Of a DNA stretch of 64,000 nucleotides, positions 51,804-60,198 are shown piece by piece; position 1 is the stretch's first letter; each line of letters opens with the position of its first letter. The notes below the pieces were generated by a model. The model was not told the origin of the DNA. It was given only the letters and a program-made list of their open reading frames with translations, and did no database searches. Source of the stretch: Brenneria nigrifluens DSM 30175 = ATCC 13028 (GTDB lineage: Bacteria; Pseudomonadota; Gammaproteobacteria; Enterobacterales; Enterobacteriaceae); contig NZ_CP034036.1 of the NCBI RefSeq assembly GCF_005484965.1, positions 3,906,001 to 3,970,000 of the forward strand. The letters run 5' to 3'. A program made the translations under genes and the position numbers.

Positions 51804-53483
51804 CTAGATAAGCTGGCTGATATTCAGATCTTCCATCAAACGCTGATTGTCGGAATAGTCCACCGGAATGGCGATCACCGCCGGCCCCTGAACATCCATC
51901 GCCTGGCGCAATTTACTCACCAGCTCGTCCTCCGCTTCGACCGCAAAGCCTTGCGCGCCGAACGCATCCGCATAGGCTTTAAAATCGATCGGCCCAAATT
52001 TGACGCCGGAAGAGCGGTGATACTTTTTCTCTTCCTGGATCTCGACCATGTTATAGGCGTTATCCACCCAGATAATATGCAGCACATTGCTGTTCAGACG
52101 CACGGCGGTTTCAAGCTCCATACTGGACTGCATAAAGCCGCCGTCCCCTGAAACCGAAATCACTTTCTGACCGGGGTGAATCAGCGACGCGGCAATCGCC
52201 CACGGCAACGCGACGCCCATCGTTTGCTGACCGTTGGTCATCAGCACCTGCCGCGCCCGGAAGCTGTACAGATAGCGCGCCAGCCAGATATGGAAACTGC
52301 CCATATCGACGCACAGCGTGACGTCATGGTTGACGATATCCTGCATCGCCCGCACCAGCCGCAGCGGATGGATCGCAAAGCCGCGCATATTCATGCCGCG
52401 CGTCGCCAGATCGCGCCGTTGCTGACAGAGGTCGCGCAGAATAGCCTGCGTCTGCGGCGAAAGGGCCAACGGCGCACGGATACAGCCGGCCAGAGCATCG
52501 ACGGTGGTGGTGATATCGCCAATCAGCTCCACGTCGGGCAGATAGGCGCTGTCGATACTGGCGGGCAGCACGTCGATATGCACCAGCGCCGCTTTGCCGC
52601 TGTTCCACAATACCGGGTCATACTCCACCGGGCTGTAGCCGACCGTAATAATCAGATCGGCCTGCTGCAGCAGCTTATCGCCCGTCTGATTATTGAACAG
52701 GCCGACGCGCCCGGCGAAATGGTCGAAACTTTGCTGGTCAACGGCGCCGGCGGCCTGATAGGTGCTGGTTACCGGCAGTTGGCTTTGATGCAGCAAGCGG
52801 CGTAGCGCCTCGGCGGTTTTCGGCTGGCTCGCCATCAATCCCAGCAGCAAAACAGGATTTTTGGCCCGCTGGATCATCCGCGCGACCTTGTCGATCTCCG
52901 CCTGGGGCGCGCCGTTCAGCGCGGGCAGATCGGGGCGGACCAGTACGGCGCTGGTCACCGGATCGTTGATGATATCCTGGGGCAGGCTGATGAAAGAGGC
53001 GCCGGGGTGTCCCGTTTCCGCGGCGCGGAAAGCGTTCGCCAGCACTTCGGAAATCGCCGACGAGGCCCTGACCTCCGCGCTGAATTTGGTTACCGGCTGG
53101 AACAGGCTGACGGTGTCCAGGCTTTGATGCGTCAGCTTAAGGCTCTCCGCGCGTTTCACCGCGCCGCCGATGGCTACCAGGGGGTCGCCCTCCGAGGTGG
53201 CGGTCGCCAGTCCGGTCACCAGATTACAGCAGCCCGGCCCGGAGGTCACCAGCGTCACGCCGGCTTTACCGCTCAGTCGTCCGATTGCCGCCGCCATAAA
53301 AGCGCCGTTGGCTTCATGGCGCACCGGGATGGTTTGAATCGGCGAGTCTTCCAGGGCATCAAAAACGCGATCGATTTTTGCTCCCGGAATACCAAATACA
53401 TATTGCACCCCCTGCTGCTCCAGATGTTTCACCACCAGGGCTGCGCCACAGTTCCAGCTCTGCTGACCTGTTGAATTTTCCAT
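51804..53483 (-). CDS. budB: Catabolic acetolactate synthase (BudB/AlsS)
   Basis: Thiamine-diphosphate enzyme of 559 residues that joins two pyruvates to make 2-acetolactate. The catalytic Glu lies in VRHEANGAFMA near residue 60, and the ThDP motif is VSGDGGFMQSSMELETAVR…WVDN near 445. The FAD-binding features of anabolic IlvB are weak. It lies downstream of budA and forms the acetoin/2,3-butanediol branch. A budC gene was not seen nearby. Confidence 0.94.
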   Translation of the reverse strand: MENSTGQQSWNCGAALVVKHLEQQGVQYVFGIPGAKIDRVFDALEDSPIQTIPVRHEANGAFMAAAIGRLSGKAGVTLVTSGPGCCNLVTGLATATSEGDPLVAIGGAVKRAESLKLTHQSLDTVSLFQPVTKFSAEVRASSAISEVLANAFRAAETGHPGASFISLPQDIINDPVTSAVLVRPDLPALNGAPQAEIDKVARMIQRAKNPVLLLGLMASQPKTAEALRRLLHQSQLPVTSTYQAAGAVDQQSFDHFAGRVGLFNNQTGDKLLQQADLIITVGYSPVEYDPVLWNSGKAALVHIDVLPASIDSAYLPDVELIGDITTTVDALAGCIRAPLALSPQTQAILRDLCQQRRDLATRGMNMRGFAIHPLRLVRAMQDIVNHDVTLCVDMGSFHIWLARYLYSFRARQVLMTNGQQTMGVALPWAIAASLIHPGQKVISVSGDGGFMQSSMELETAVRLNSNVLHIIWVDNAYNMVEIQEEKKYHRSSGVKFGPIDFKAYADAFGAQGFAVEAEDELVSKLRQAMDVQGPAVIAIPVDYSDNQRLMEDLNISQLI

Positions 53484-53522
53484 TGCCTCACTCCTCTGAG
53501 ATGTTGCGTATTCTACCGTTGC

Positions 53523-54305
53523 TTAACTTTCCACTGCCTGGATAGCGCTATCGAGATTTTCAGGTGACAGATCCGCGCTGAGAAAATCCCGATCCTGCGG
53601 CAGGTCGATAATCAGTTTGGAGATAACCCCAAACGTCAGAACGCCGCGTTCCATCTCATAATCAAGGATGTGTCCTCCTCCCTGGCGATCGTCGGTAATA
53701 AAATGCTCATGATAGCCGGCAACGTTGATGCCCTGCGTATAGGCCGGACTGCGAAAACCGATGACGCTTCCCTGACAATGTTCAAAATGGAACGTCGGCT
53801 GCCGGGCGATGGCTTCCAGCATCGGTTTATACGGGCGTTTCTGGCGCGGCACGGTACGGGTTTCAACGTACTTGAAACGGCCGTCGATGCGCAGGGCGCA
53901 AAACAGATTATCCGTACCCACCAGGCTATCTATTTTCTGGTGCAGACGGTGACGACCAATCGGACTGTTGAAATGGACTTCTTCCGTCGGGCGGAAAAAC
54001 GTCATCACCGCGAAAGGGGTCTTCTGGTGCGGCTTGGCCGCCCGCGCGCTGCCGTCAGAGCGCAGTTGGAAAATAAGGCGGTTGAAGGCTACCAGTTCGC
54101 CGTCCAGATTGTTAAACGTTCCTAATCCAAAGTCGCCATACTGCAATAACTCCTCCATCGTCCGGCTACCTTCGTACACGCCATTGATTAAACCACTCAT
54201 TAGTGATGTTTGATAAATAACGCACTCCGGATGGTGCTGCCGATGTTGAAGCGCATAGGTTGCGATCTCTTCCACGCAAGGATTTACGCCACTATCTTCT
54301 TTCAT
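53523..54305 (-). CDS. budA: Acetolactate decarboxylase
   Basis: A 260-residue Zn enzyme converting 2-acetolactate to acetoin. Family sequence includes GDFGLGTFNNLDGELVAFN, the Zn-ligand region HEHFITDDRQGGGHILDYE, and ALRIDGRFKYVETRTVPRQ. It is the first gene of budA-budB and is divergent from budR. Confidence 0.94.
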   Translation of the reverse strand: MKEDSGVNPCVEEIATYALQHRQHHPECVIYQTSLMSGLINGVYEGSRTMEELLQYGDFGLGTFNNLDGELVAFNRLIFQLRSDGSARAAKPHQKTPFAVMTFFRPTEEVHFNSPIGRHRLHQKIDSLVGTDNLFCALRIDGRFKYVETRTVPRQKRPYKPMLEAIARQPTFHFEHCQGSVIGFRSPAYTQGINVAGYHEHFITDDRQGGGHILDYEMERGVLTFGVISKLIIDLPQDRDFLSADLSPENLDSAIQAVES

Positions 54306-54434
54306 ATGCTTTCTCTTTCGATGGGTTATTACTTAAATGTTTCTAACTCATTCTTAAAGATTGACGCCAACATAGACAAAGTTCCAATATACAAACCTCG
54401 TCATTTGAAGATCTGAAAAATATGGAGCCCGCTA

Positions 54435-55328
54435 ATGGAATTTCGTTACCTGCGCTACTTTGTTGCCGTCGCCGAGGCCCGGCATTTCACGCACGCGGCG
54501 GAAAGCCTGGGCATATCGCAGCCGCCGCTCAGCCAGCAAATCAAAAAACTTGAACATGAAATAGGCACGCCGTTATTCAAACGGCTGACGCGCGGCGTTG
54601 AAATGACGGAAGCGGGAAAAGTGTTATATGAAGATGCCAGCCAGATCCTGAAACTGACCGATGCCGCCGTTGACCGCGCCAGAAGCATCGCCAGGGGAGA
54701 AGAAGGGAATTTCAACGTCGGTTTTTCCTCATCCGCCTCTTTTCATCCGGTGGTGCTACGGCTACTACACGCCTATTGCCAGCGCTATCCGAATGTGTCG
54801 TTAAGCCCGCGGACGGATAATCCTCCGCAGTTGCTTACCGAACTGCACAACAGAAATATCGACGTCGCCTTTCTTCGTCTGCCGTGCAATATCGGCCGCG
54901 AATTCAATAGCGAGTTTCTGGCCGAGGAGCCGATGAAACTGGTGCTGCCCGCCGATCACGCGCTGAATAACAAAAAACGCATCCATTTGAGCGAGCTGAA
55001 ACAGGAATCGTTGATCACCTTCCCGCAGGAAATTTGTCCCGGATTACACGATATGATTATTCGCGCCTGCTATTTATCCGGCTACGAACCCCGGCTTAGC
55101 CAGCAGGCGCCGCAGCTAACGGCCACCATCGGCATGGTGTCGGCGGGCTTCGGCATCGCCATCATTCCCGAGTCGCTCTCCTGCATCAAAATAGGCAATG
55201 TGTCCTATCACGCCATAGAAGATATCCGCCTGACTACCCAGATCATCATGGTCTGGCGCCAGCACGAGCATACGCCGATCGTCATGAATATGGTGCAGTT
55301 GTCGCGCAGTCAGCGGCGGGCCGGCTGA
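54435..55328 (+). CDS. budR: LysR-type regulator BudR
   Basis: A 297-residue LysR protein. The HTH (about 1-60) contains FVAVAEARHFTHAAESLGISQPPLSQQIKKLE, followed by the co-inducer domain. Divergence from budA across 129 bases is the standard layout for BudR/AlsR, which activates the bud operon on acetate or low pH. Confidence 0.9.
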   Translation: MEFRYLRYFVAVAEARHFTHAAESLGISQPPLSQQIKKLEHEIGTPLFKRLTRGVEMTEAGKVLYEDASQILKLTDAAVDRARSIARGEEGNFNVGFSSSASFHPVVLRLLHAYCQRYPNVSLSPRTDNPPQLLTELHNRNIDVAFLRLPCNIGREFNSEFLAEEPMKLVLPADHALNNKKRIHLSELKQESLITFPQEICPGLHDMIIRACYLSGYEPRLSQQAPQLTATIGMVSAGFGIAIIPESLSCIKIGNVSYHAIEDIRLTTQIIMVWRQHEHTPIVMNMVQLSRSQRRAG

Positions 55329-55401
55329 CTATTTCCTCGCCGCCTGCTGCTGACAAAGCGCCGCCAAAAGAGTGGTAATTGATATAAATTATTATATGCT
55401 A

Positions 55402-55420
55402 TTGGTTATCATTATCATTC
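55402..55420. promoter_or_regulatory. Fur box upstream of the DUF1435 gene
   Basis: On the minus strand GAATGATAATGATAACCAA contains the exact Fur core AATGATAAT. It ends 14 bases before the ATG of the DUF1435 gene, overlapping its likely promoter. Confidence 0.65.
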
Positions 55421-55434
55421 TTGGCGGATATGAA

Positions 55435-55725
55435 ATGCTGACAGCGATGATTACCGCATGCGGTTTATGGGGCGTTAGCTGGTGTATGGGAAAACAGCTG
55501 TCGAGCGCCTGGGGGGTATTATTGCCCTGCGCCGTCATGCCGTTACTGGCCGCGCTTGATCTTAACCTGATGCATCTGAAAATGATTATCGCCGTCGCCC
55601 TGTTGGCGACGCTGGCAATGTTATTTCATCACCGTCTGCGACACTATTTGCTTTTGCCGTCCTGCATTGCATTGGCTGGCGGAGTGGCGGCTATGTCCCT
55701 GGCGTTTAATTTAACGCTGGGATAA
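55435..55725 (+). CDS. yjjZ: DUF1435 membrane protein (YjjZ-like)
   Basis: A 96-residue protein with about three hydrophobic segments and a conserved patch LFHHRLRHYLLLPSCIALAGG. It belongs to DUF1435, as far as I can recognise. E. coli yjjZ lies near fhuF, rsmC and holD; the same genes are close by here. The start at 55435 is preferred because a longer frame from 55372 would cross the Fur box. Function is unknown. Confidence 0.65.
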   Translation: MLTAMITACGLWGVSWCMGKQLSSAWGVLLPCAVMPLLAALDLNLMHLKMIIAVALLATLAMLFHHRLRHYLLLPSCIALAGGVAAMSLAFNLTLG

Positions 55726-55766
55726 GCGGGTAAATAATCAAAGAGGGAAAAAGATTAACAGAGAAG

Positions 55767-55853
55767 TGGTGCGAAGAGAGGGACTTGAACCCTCACGCCC
55801 GTTAAGGCACTAACACCTGAAGCTAGCGCGTCTACCAATTCCGCCACCTTCGC
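55767..55853 (-). tRNA. tRNA-Leu (CAG)
   Basis: An 87-base class II tRNA on the minus strand, acceptor GCGAAGG pairing CTTCGC, anticodon loop TTCAGGT (anticodon CAG), a long variable arm and encoded CCA. First of three tandem copies, resembling E. coli leuQPV. Confidence 0.95.
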
Positions 55854-55899
55854 ACAGGTAAAGCTTAATTTGCGCCGCCGACCGACCCGTACCACCGCA

Positions 55900-55986
55900 T
55901 GGTGCGAAGAGAGGGACTTGAACCCTCACGTCCGTTAAGACACTAACACCTGAAGCTAGCGCGTCTACCAATTCCGCCACCTTCGC
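55900..55986 (-). tRNA. tRNA-Leu (CAG)
   Basis: An 87-base copy differing from its neighbours only in paired positions of the variable arm (GTCTTAACGGAC versus GCCTTAACGGGC), so structure is kept. Same anticodon CAG and CCA end. Confidence 0.95.
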
Positions 55987-56068
55987 AATGTTTGCGATAC
56001 GAATTTACCGTGAAGCACAGTTACAGTTATTGTGCGGCACATTACTATGAAACACAATCGTGGCGATG

Positions 56069-56155
56069 TGGTGCGAAGAGAGGGACTTGAACCCTCACGC
56101 CCGTTAAGGCACTAACACCTGAAGCTAGCGCGTCTACCAATTCCGCCACCTTCGC
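56069..56155 (-). tRNA. tRNA-Leu (CAG)
   Basis: An 87-base copy with the same variable arm as the tRNA at 55767. With it and the middle copy it forms one leftward cluster. Confidence 0.95.
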
Positions 56156-56272
56156 AATCCAGCAACACTGCCTTACGCAGTGCCACCACGGAGGCGAATT
56201 CTAGAGGTTTTAGCGTCAAGGTCAATGATTATTTCCTCCGAAATGCGGGGGTTGCTGCAAAATTCATCACCT

Positions 56273-56564
56273 TCAGGATGACAATGGCCGGGCAAAGCGT
56301 TCATTCAGCCATTCGATAAATACCCGGATGCGCGGAGCAAGGAAACGCCCCGGCGGATACATCACATACAGCGGCATATCCGGCGGCGGCGTATCCTTAA
56401 GAATTTCAACCAGTTCGCCGCTGTCCAGCCAGCGCCGCAAACTGTGGCGCGGCGCCTGAATCAGCCCTAATCCGGCGCGGCAAAGACAGCATTTCGGCCG
56501 CGCGGCTAAAGCTCCCCAGTTCCGCGATACGCACAAAGATGCGCATCGCCTGAATCTGATCCAT
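56273..56564 (-). pseudogene. Internally deleted LysR-family regulator
   Basis: The ATG at 56562-56564 starts a typical LysR N-terminus (MDQIQAMRIFVRIAELGSFS, then RAAEMLSL). About 30 codons later it jumps, in another frame, to the C-terminal end of a LysR co-inducer domain (DMPLYVMYPPGRFLAPRIRV, then FIEWLNERF). About two thirds of the gene is gone. It probably once regulated the divergent aldo/keto reductase. Confidence 0.8.
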
Positions 56565-56678
56565 CACGCCCCCATTGTTGTTGATTTTTGAATAGTGTTG
56601 CATGAAATGGGTTATTTATCTTTATCCAATAAACAACCACACTGATCCGGCTTTCCACCCCCACATGAGGACGACAGG

Positions 56679-57671
56679 ATGCAACAACGTCAACTAGGTC
56701 TTAACGGCCCGTCGGTTTCCGCGCTTGGGCTAGGCTGCATGGGAATGAGCGATTTTTACTCCACCGCTCAGGATGAAAAAGAGGCCATCGCCACGCTGCA
56801 CCGAGCATTGGAGTTAGGCATAACGCTGCTTGACACCGCGGATATGTACGGTCCCCATACCAATGAGCAGTTGGTCGGCAAAGCCATCAAGGGAAAACGC
56901 CAGCAGGTTTTCCTGGCCACCAAGTTCGGCATTCTGCGCGATCCGACCGACCCCGATCTGCGAGGCGTCAGCGGCAAGCCGGAGTACATCCGCCGGGCGA
57001 TTGAGGGCAGCCTGTCGCGGCTGGGCGTAGAGGTGATTGACCTCTACTATCAGCATCGCGTCGACCCGACGGTGCCGATTGAAGAGAGCGTCGGAACCCT
57101 GGCCGACCTGGTCAAGGAAGGGAAAATTCGCTATATCGGCCTGAGCGAGGCCTCCGCCGAAACGCTGGAACGCGCTCATCGGGTGCATCCCATCACCGCC
57201 CTGCAGAGCGAATACTCGCTATGGACGCGGGATGTGGAAACCGACATCCTGCCCGCCTGCCGGCGTCTTGGCATCGGGTTCGTGCCCTACAGCCCGTTGG
57301 GCCGCGGTTTTCTTACCGGTGCCATCCGCAGCCCGGACGACCTGGCCGCCGATGATTTCCGCCGTAGCAACCCACGTTTTGCCGGAGATAACTTTGCCAA
57401 AAACCGGCAATTGGTGGACAAGGTGAATCAGTTGGCTAAGGAAAAAGGCGTGGCGCCCTCACAGCTGGCGCTGGCCTGGGTTCTGGCGCAGGGAGAGCAT
57501 ATTGTGCCGATCCCGGGAACCAAACGCCGCCGCTATCTGGAGGAGAACATCGGCGCGCTGGACGTCGCCCTGAGCGAGGAAGAGCTGGCGGCGATCGAAG
57601 CCATCTTTCCTTTCAATGCCGCGGCGGGGGAACGCTACAGCGCCGAGGGAATGGCGACGCTCGATCGCTAA
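56679..57671 (+). CDS. Aldo/keto reductase
   Basis: NADPH-dependent oxidoreductase, 330 residues. Catalytic tetrad: Asp and Tyr in LLDTADMYGPHTNEQLVGKAI, Lys in VFLATKFG, and His in DLYYQHRVD. Resembles the AKR13/YakC type (GLGCMGMSDFY near the N-terminus and EHIVPIPGTKRRRYLEENIGAL near the end). Substrate unknown. Its divergent LysR partner is a pseudogene. Confidence 0.9.
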   Translation: MQQRQLGLNGPSVSALGLGCMGMSDFYSTAQDEKEAIATLHRALELGITLLDTADMYGPHTNEQLVGKAIKGKRQQVFLATKFGILRDPTDPDLRGVSGKPEYIRRAIEGSLSRLGVEVIDLYYQHRVDPTVPIEESVGTLADLVKEGKIRYIGLSEASAETLERAHRVHPITALQSEYSLWTRDVETDILPACRRLGIGFVPYSPLGRGFLTGAIRSPDDLAADDFRRSNPRFAGDNFAKNRQLVDKVNQLAKEKGVAPSQLALAWVLAQGEHIVPIPGTKRRRYLEENIGALDVALSEEELAAIEAIFPFNAAAGERYSAEGMATLDR

Positions 57672-57674
57672 GGC

Positions 57675-58718
57675 TTAGCGGCGGCCTTTGGCGGCGCGCG
57701 GCGGACGGCCGACCGTCGCCTGATAGACCTTGAAACGCCCGGTTTGTGCCAGCACCTCGTGGCTGCCGAACGCCGCATCCAGCAGCGCCGGATAAGGCAG
57801 AAACGCATTGGCGACGATGCGCAGCTGCCCGCCGATCGGCAGATGGGCCACCGCGCCGCGGATCAGCATTTCCACCGCCTGCAGACTGGTTTGCAAACCG
57901 TCGTGGAACGGCGGATTGGAGACGATCAGGTCGAAGCGGCCGTTAATCTCCGAGTACACGTTACTGGCGATAACCTCCCCTTCAAGCTGATTCGCCGCCA
58001 GCGTCGCCCGGCTTGAGGCCAGCGCCCCGGCGCTGACGTCGCTGAGCGTCAGGCGGAGTTTCGGCGACCGCTGCGCCAGCACCGCGGCCAGCACGCCGGC
58101 GCCGCAGGCGATATCCAGCACTTTGCCTTTCATGTGCGGCTCAAAGGTGGAAAGCAGCAGTTGACTGCCCGGATCCAGCCCGTCGCGGCTGAATACGCCG
58201 GGCAGCGCCTTCACGGTCACGCCGTCAATCACATACTCTTCCCACCATTCCGCCAGGTCGAAGGTAGTCTGTTTTTCAATCCGTCCGTGGTACAGCCCGC
58301 AGCGCCGGGCGCTGTCGATTTTGGTTAACGGCGCGACCTCGGCCAGCATATTTTCCGCGCTGCGTACGCCGCTGCGGTTTTCCCCCACCACAAAGATTTC
58401 ACAACCGACCGGCAGCAGCGACAGTAGGTTAAACAGCTGAAACTCCGCTTCCTGTTTACTCTTCGGCCAGTAGTAGATCAGCGTATCGCAATCCACCGCC
58501 AGCGCGGCATCCGCCAGCAGGCCGTAGTGAATATTATCCTCCAGCGAGCGCTGCAGTTGCTGCCAGTGATGAAACTGGGTGGCGTGGACGCGCACGGCGG
58601 CGGCGTCGAACTGCGCGGGCAAGGTGTCTTGTAAATCACCGGCAAACAGGACCCGGCGGGGGATAAATTCGTCGCTATGGCGCAGTATGACTTCACTGGC
58701 TGGGGTTAATGCGGACAT
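57675..58718 (-). CDS. rsmC: 16S rRNA (guanine-1207-N2)-methyltransferase RsmC
   Basis: A 347-residue two-domain methyltransferase: an inactive N-terminal domain and a C-terminal catalytic domain with SAM motif VLDIACGAGVLAAVLA and NPPFHDG motif. The ATG at 58716-58718 (MSALTPAS) with AAGGAG upstream is chosen over longer frames. It is divergent from holD, as in E. coli. Confidence 0.94.
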   Translation of the reverse strand: MSALTPASEVILRHSDEFIPRRVLFAGDLQDTLPAQFDAAAVRVHATQFHHWQQLQRSLEDNIHYGLLADAALAVDCDTLIYYWPKSKQEAEFQLFNLLSLLPVGCEIFVVGENRSGVRSAENMLAEVAPLTKIDSARRCGLYHGRIEKQTTFDLAEWWEEYVIDGVTVKALPGVFSRDGLDPGSQLLLSTFEPHMKGKVLDIACGAGVLAAVLAQRSPKLRLTLSDVSAGALASSRATLAANQLEGEVIASNVYSEINGRFDLIVSNPPFHDGLQTSLQAVEMLIRGAVAHLPIGGQLRIVANAFLPYPALLDAAFGSHEVLAQTGRFKVYQATVGRPPRAAKGRR

Positions 58719-58848
58719 CAGGCGGAAGCTCCTTAATAATTGAGCGGGGATTATATACTCTTCATCCCCGAAGTTGCAGCGATGTTGGCGCATGTCGGAC
58801 GGGTTTGCTAGCATAGACGGCACAAACGCGATCCGCACGGGATAAAGC

Positions 58849-59286
58849 ATGGCATCAAGACGTGACTGGCTGCTACAACAACTGGGTATTACGCAGTGGA
58901 CGCTAAAGCGCCCGGCGGTGTTGCAGGGTGAAATCGCCGTCAGTCTGCCCGCTCAGGCGCGTCTGGTTATCGTGTCATCCGAACCGCCGGCCGACGACGA
59001 TCCGCTGCTGGCCGACGTGCTGCGCAGCCTGGCGCTGACGCCCGAGCAGACGTTCACCCTGACGCCGCAGCAGGTGGTGATGCTCCCCGACGACGCCCGC
59101 TGCCACAGTTGGCGCCTGGGCGTTGATCAACCGCTGGCGCTGCAAGGCGTTCAACTCACCAGCCCGGCGCTGGCCGAGCTTTACCACAACGCCGACGCCA
59201 AACGGGCGCTCTGGCAGCAGATTTGTAAACATGAATGTGATATCACCCCTGACGCCAGCCGATCTGGCGCAAGCCTTTCAGATTGA
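58849..59286 (+). CDS. holD: DNA polymerase III psi subunit
   Basis: A 145-residue clamp-loader accessory protein. The N-terminal RRDWLLQQLGITQWTLKRP binds the chi subunit, and the remaining fold contains VVMLPDDARCHSWRLG. It overlaps rimI by 56 bases in another frame, as in E. coli. Confidence 0.92.
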   Translation: MASRRDWLLQQLGITQWTLKRPAVLQGEIAVSLPAQARLVIVSSEPPADDDPLLADVLRSLALTPEQTFTLTPQQVVMLPDDARCHSWRLGVDQPLALQGVQLTSPALAELYHNADAKRALWQQICKHECDITPDASRSGASLSD

Positions 59287-59674
59287 ACAAGCCAGCCACG
59301 CCTTTCCCTGGACGGTAAAAACCTTTGCCGGCAATCAGGGCGAACGTTATTTCAACCTCAAGCTGAGCCATAACGGGCAGATGGCGGCTTACGCCATCAC
59401 CCAGGTGGTGCTGGACGAAGCCACGCTGTTCAACCTTGCCGTTCACCCGGACCACCAGCGCCGCGGTTTTGGCCGCCAGTTGCTGGAGCATGTGATTAAC
59501 GAGCTGGAGCAACGCGGCATTGTTACGCTGTGGCTGGAGGCACGCGCCTCGAACCAACCGGCGCTAGCGCTGTACGAAAGCCTGGGATTTAACGAGGTAT
59601 CGCTGCGGCGCGACTACTACCCCACCGCCGCCGGCCGTGAAGACGCCGTAATTATGGCGCTGCCGCTGGGGTAA
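59231..59674 (+). CDS. rimI: Ribosomal protein S18 N-acetyltransferase RimI
   Basis: A 147-residue GNAT acetyltransferase that modifies the N-terminal Ala of S18. The acetyl-CoA loop HPDHQRRGFGRQLLEHVI and the motif NQPALALYESLGF are present. The ATG at 59231 lies inside the 3' end of holD. It ends before a repeat-rich region. Confidence 0.94.
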   Translation: MNVISPLTPADLAQAFQIEQASHAFPWTVKTFAGNQGERYFNLKLSHNGQMAAYAITQVVLDEATLFNLAVHPDHQRRGFGRQLLEHVINELEQRGIVTLWLEARASNQPALALYESLGFNEVSLRRDYYPTAAGREDAVIMALPLG

Positions 59675-59699
59675 CGTTTTAGCTCCTCCCCCTAACAAG

Positions 59700-60057
59700 C
59701 TGTCTCTTAGTCACATATTTACTGTTAACGGTATATGTGAGTTCAGCGCTATTTCGTGCGCTAGAAGGCCGTCATTTCTCTGCTATGTCGCAGCACGCGC
59801 CCGACGCAGGGTGGTTCAAGCGCCACCACCCTCCGGACCCGGGCTGTGGCTGAAATCACGTCGCTGACGCGATGCCTTCGGCGGACGCCCCCGCGAATGC
59901 GCCGCTTCCCTGCGGCGCATTCGCGGGGGCGTCCACCTCAGCGTGATTTCTTACGCCGACGAAAAGCAAAGAACAAAGAACAAAGAACCAAGAATGAACC
60001 CAAGACCAGAATACACATGGCCTCTAGAGGTTCCTTGGATTTGTGTATAAGAGATAG
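59700..60057. mobile_element. MITE-like element with Tn5/IS50-type ends
   Basis: A 358-bp segment bounded by imperfect 19-bp inverted ends, CTGTCTCTTAGTCACATAT on the left and CTATCTCTTATACACAAAT on the right (read inward), resembling IS50/Tn5 ends. The 10 bases CCCTAACAAG flank it directly on both sides (59690-59699 and 60058-60067), a target duplication; IS50 makes 9. It has no transposase. Inside is a perfect 23-bp hairpin (59883-59905 with 59912-59934, loop TTCCCT) and an outer stem GAAATCACG/CGTGATTTC. It splits a palindromic repeat. Confidence 0.72.
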
Positions 60058-60192
60058 CCCTAACAAGGGGGAGGCCGGGAGGGGGTGGCGGCAGGCGTCG
60101 CCTGTAGTGTTTCACCCCACCCCGACCCTCCCCTTCACAGGGGAGGGAGTTGGCTCCTCCCCCTGACAAGGGGGAGGCCGGGAGGGGGTGGC
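60058..60192. repeat. GC-rich palindromic intergenic repeats
   Basis: Between convergent rimI and fcuA lies a repeat with arms CTCCCCCT/AGGGGGAG and CCTCCCCT/AGGGGAGG, plus an outer CCACCCC/GGGGTGG pairing. One full copy spans about 60113-60192; the half copy before it (59680-59699 plus 60058-60093) was split by the MITE-like element. A related copy lies at 63782-63862. It may serve as a two-way terminator. Confidence 0.65.
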
Positions 60193-60198
60193 GACGAT

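Noticed and set aside
55767..56155. CRISPR-like array at the repeated 87-base units
   Set aside because: The three repeats are complete tRNA-Leu genes with cloverleaf structure and CCA ends.
60001..60057. Sequencing adaptor contamination suggested by TGTGTATAAGAGATAG
   Set aside because: It resembles the Tn5 mosaic end, but it differs from the adaptor, has a paired end 340 bases away and a 10-bp target duplication, so a natural element is more likely. Raw reads would settle this.
59846..60166. Rightward frame of about 106 codons after rimI
   Set aside because: It lies across the MITE-like element and palindromic repeats, with repetitive Lys/Asn-rich text and no family.
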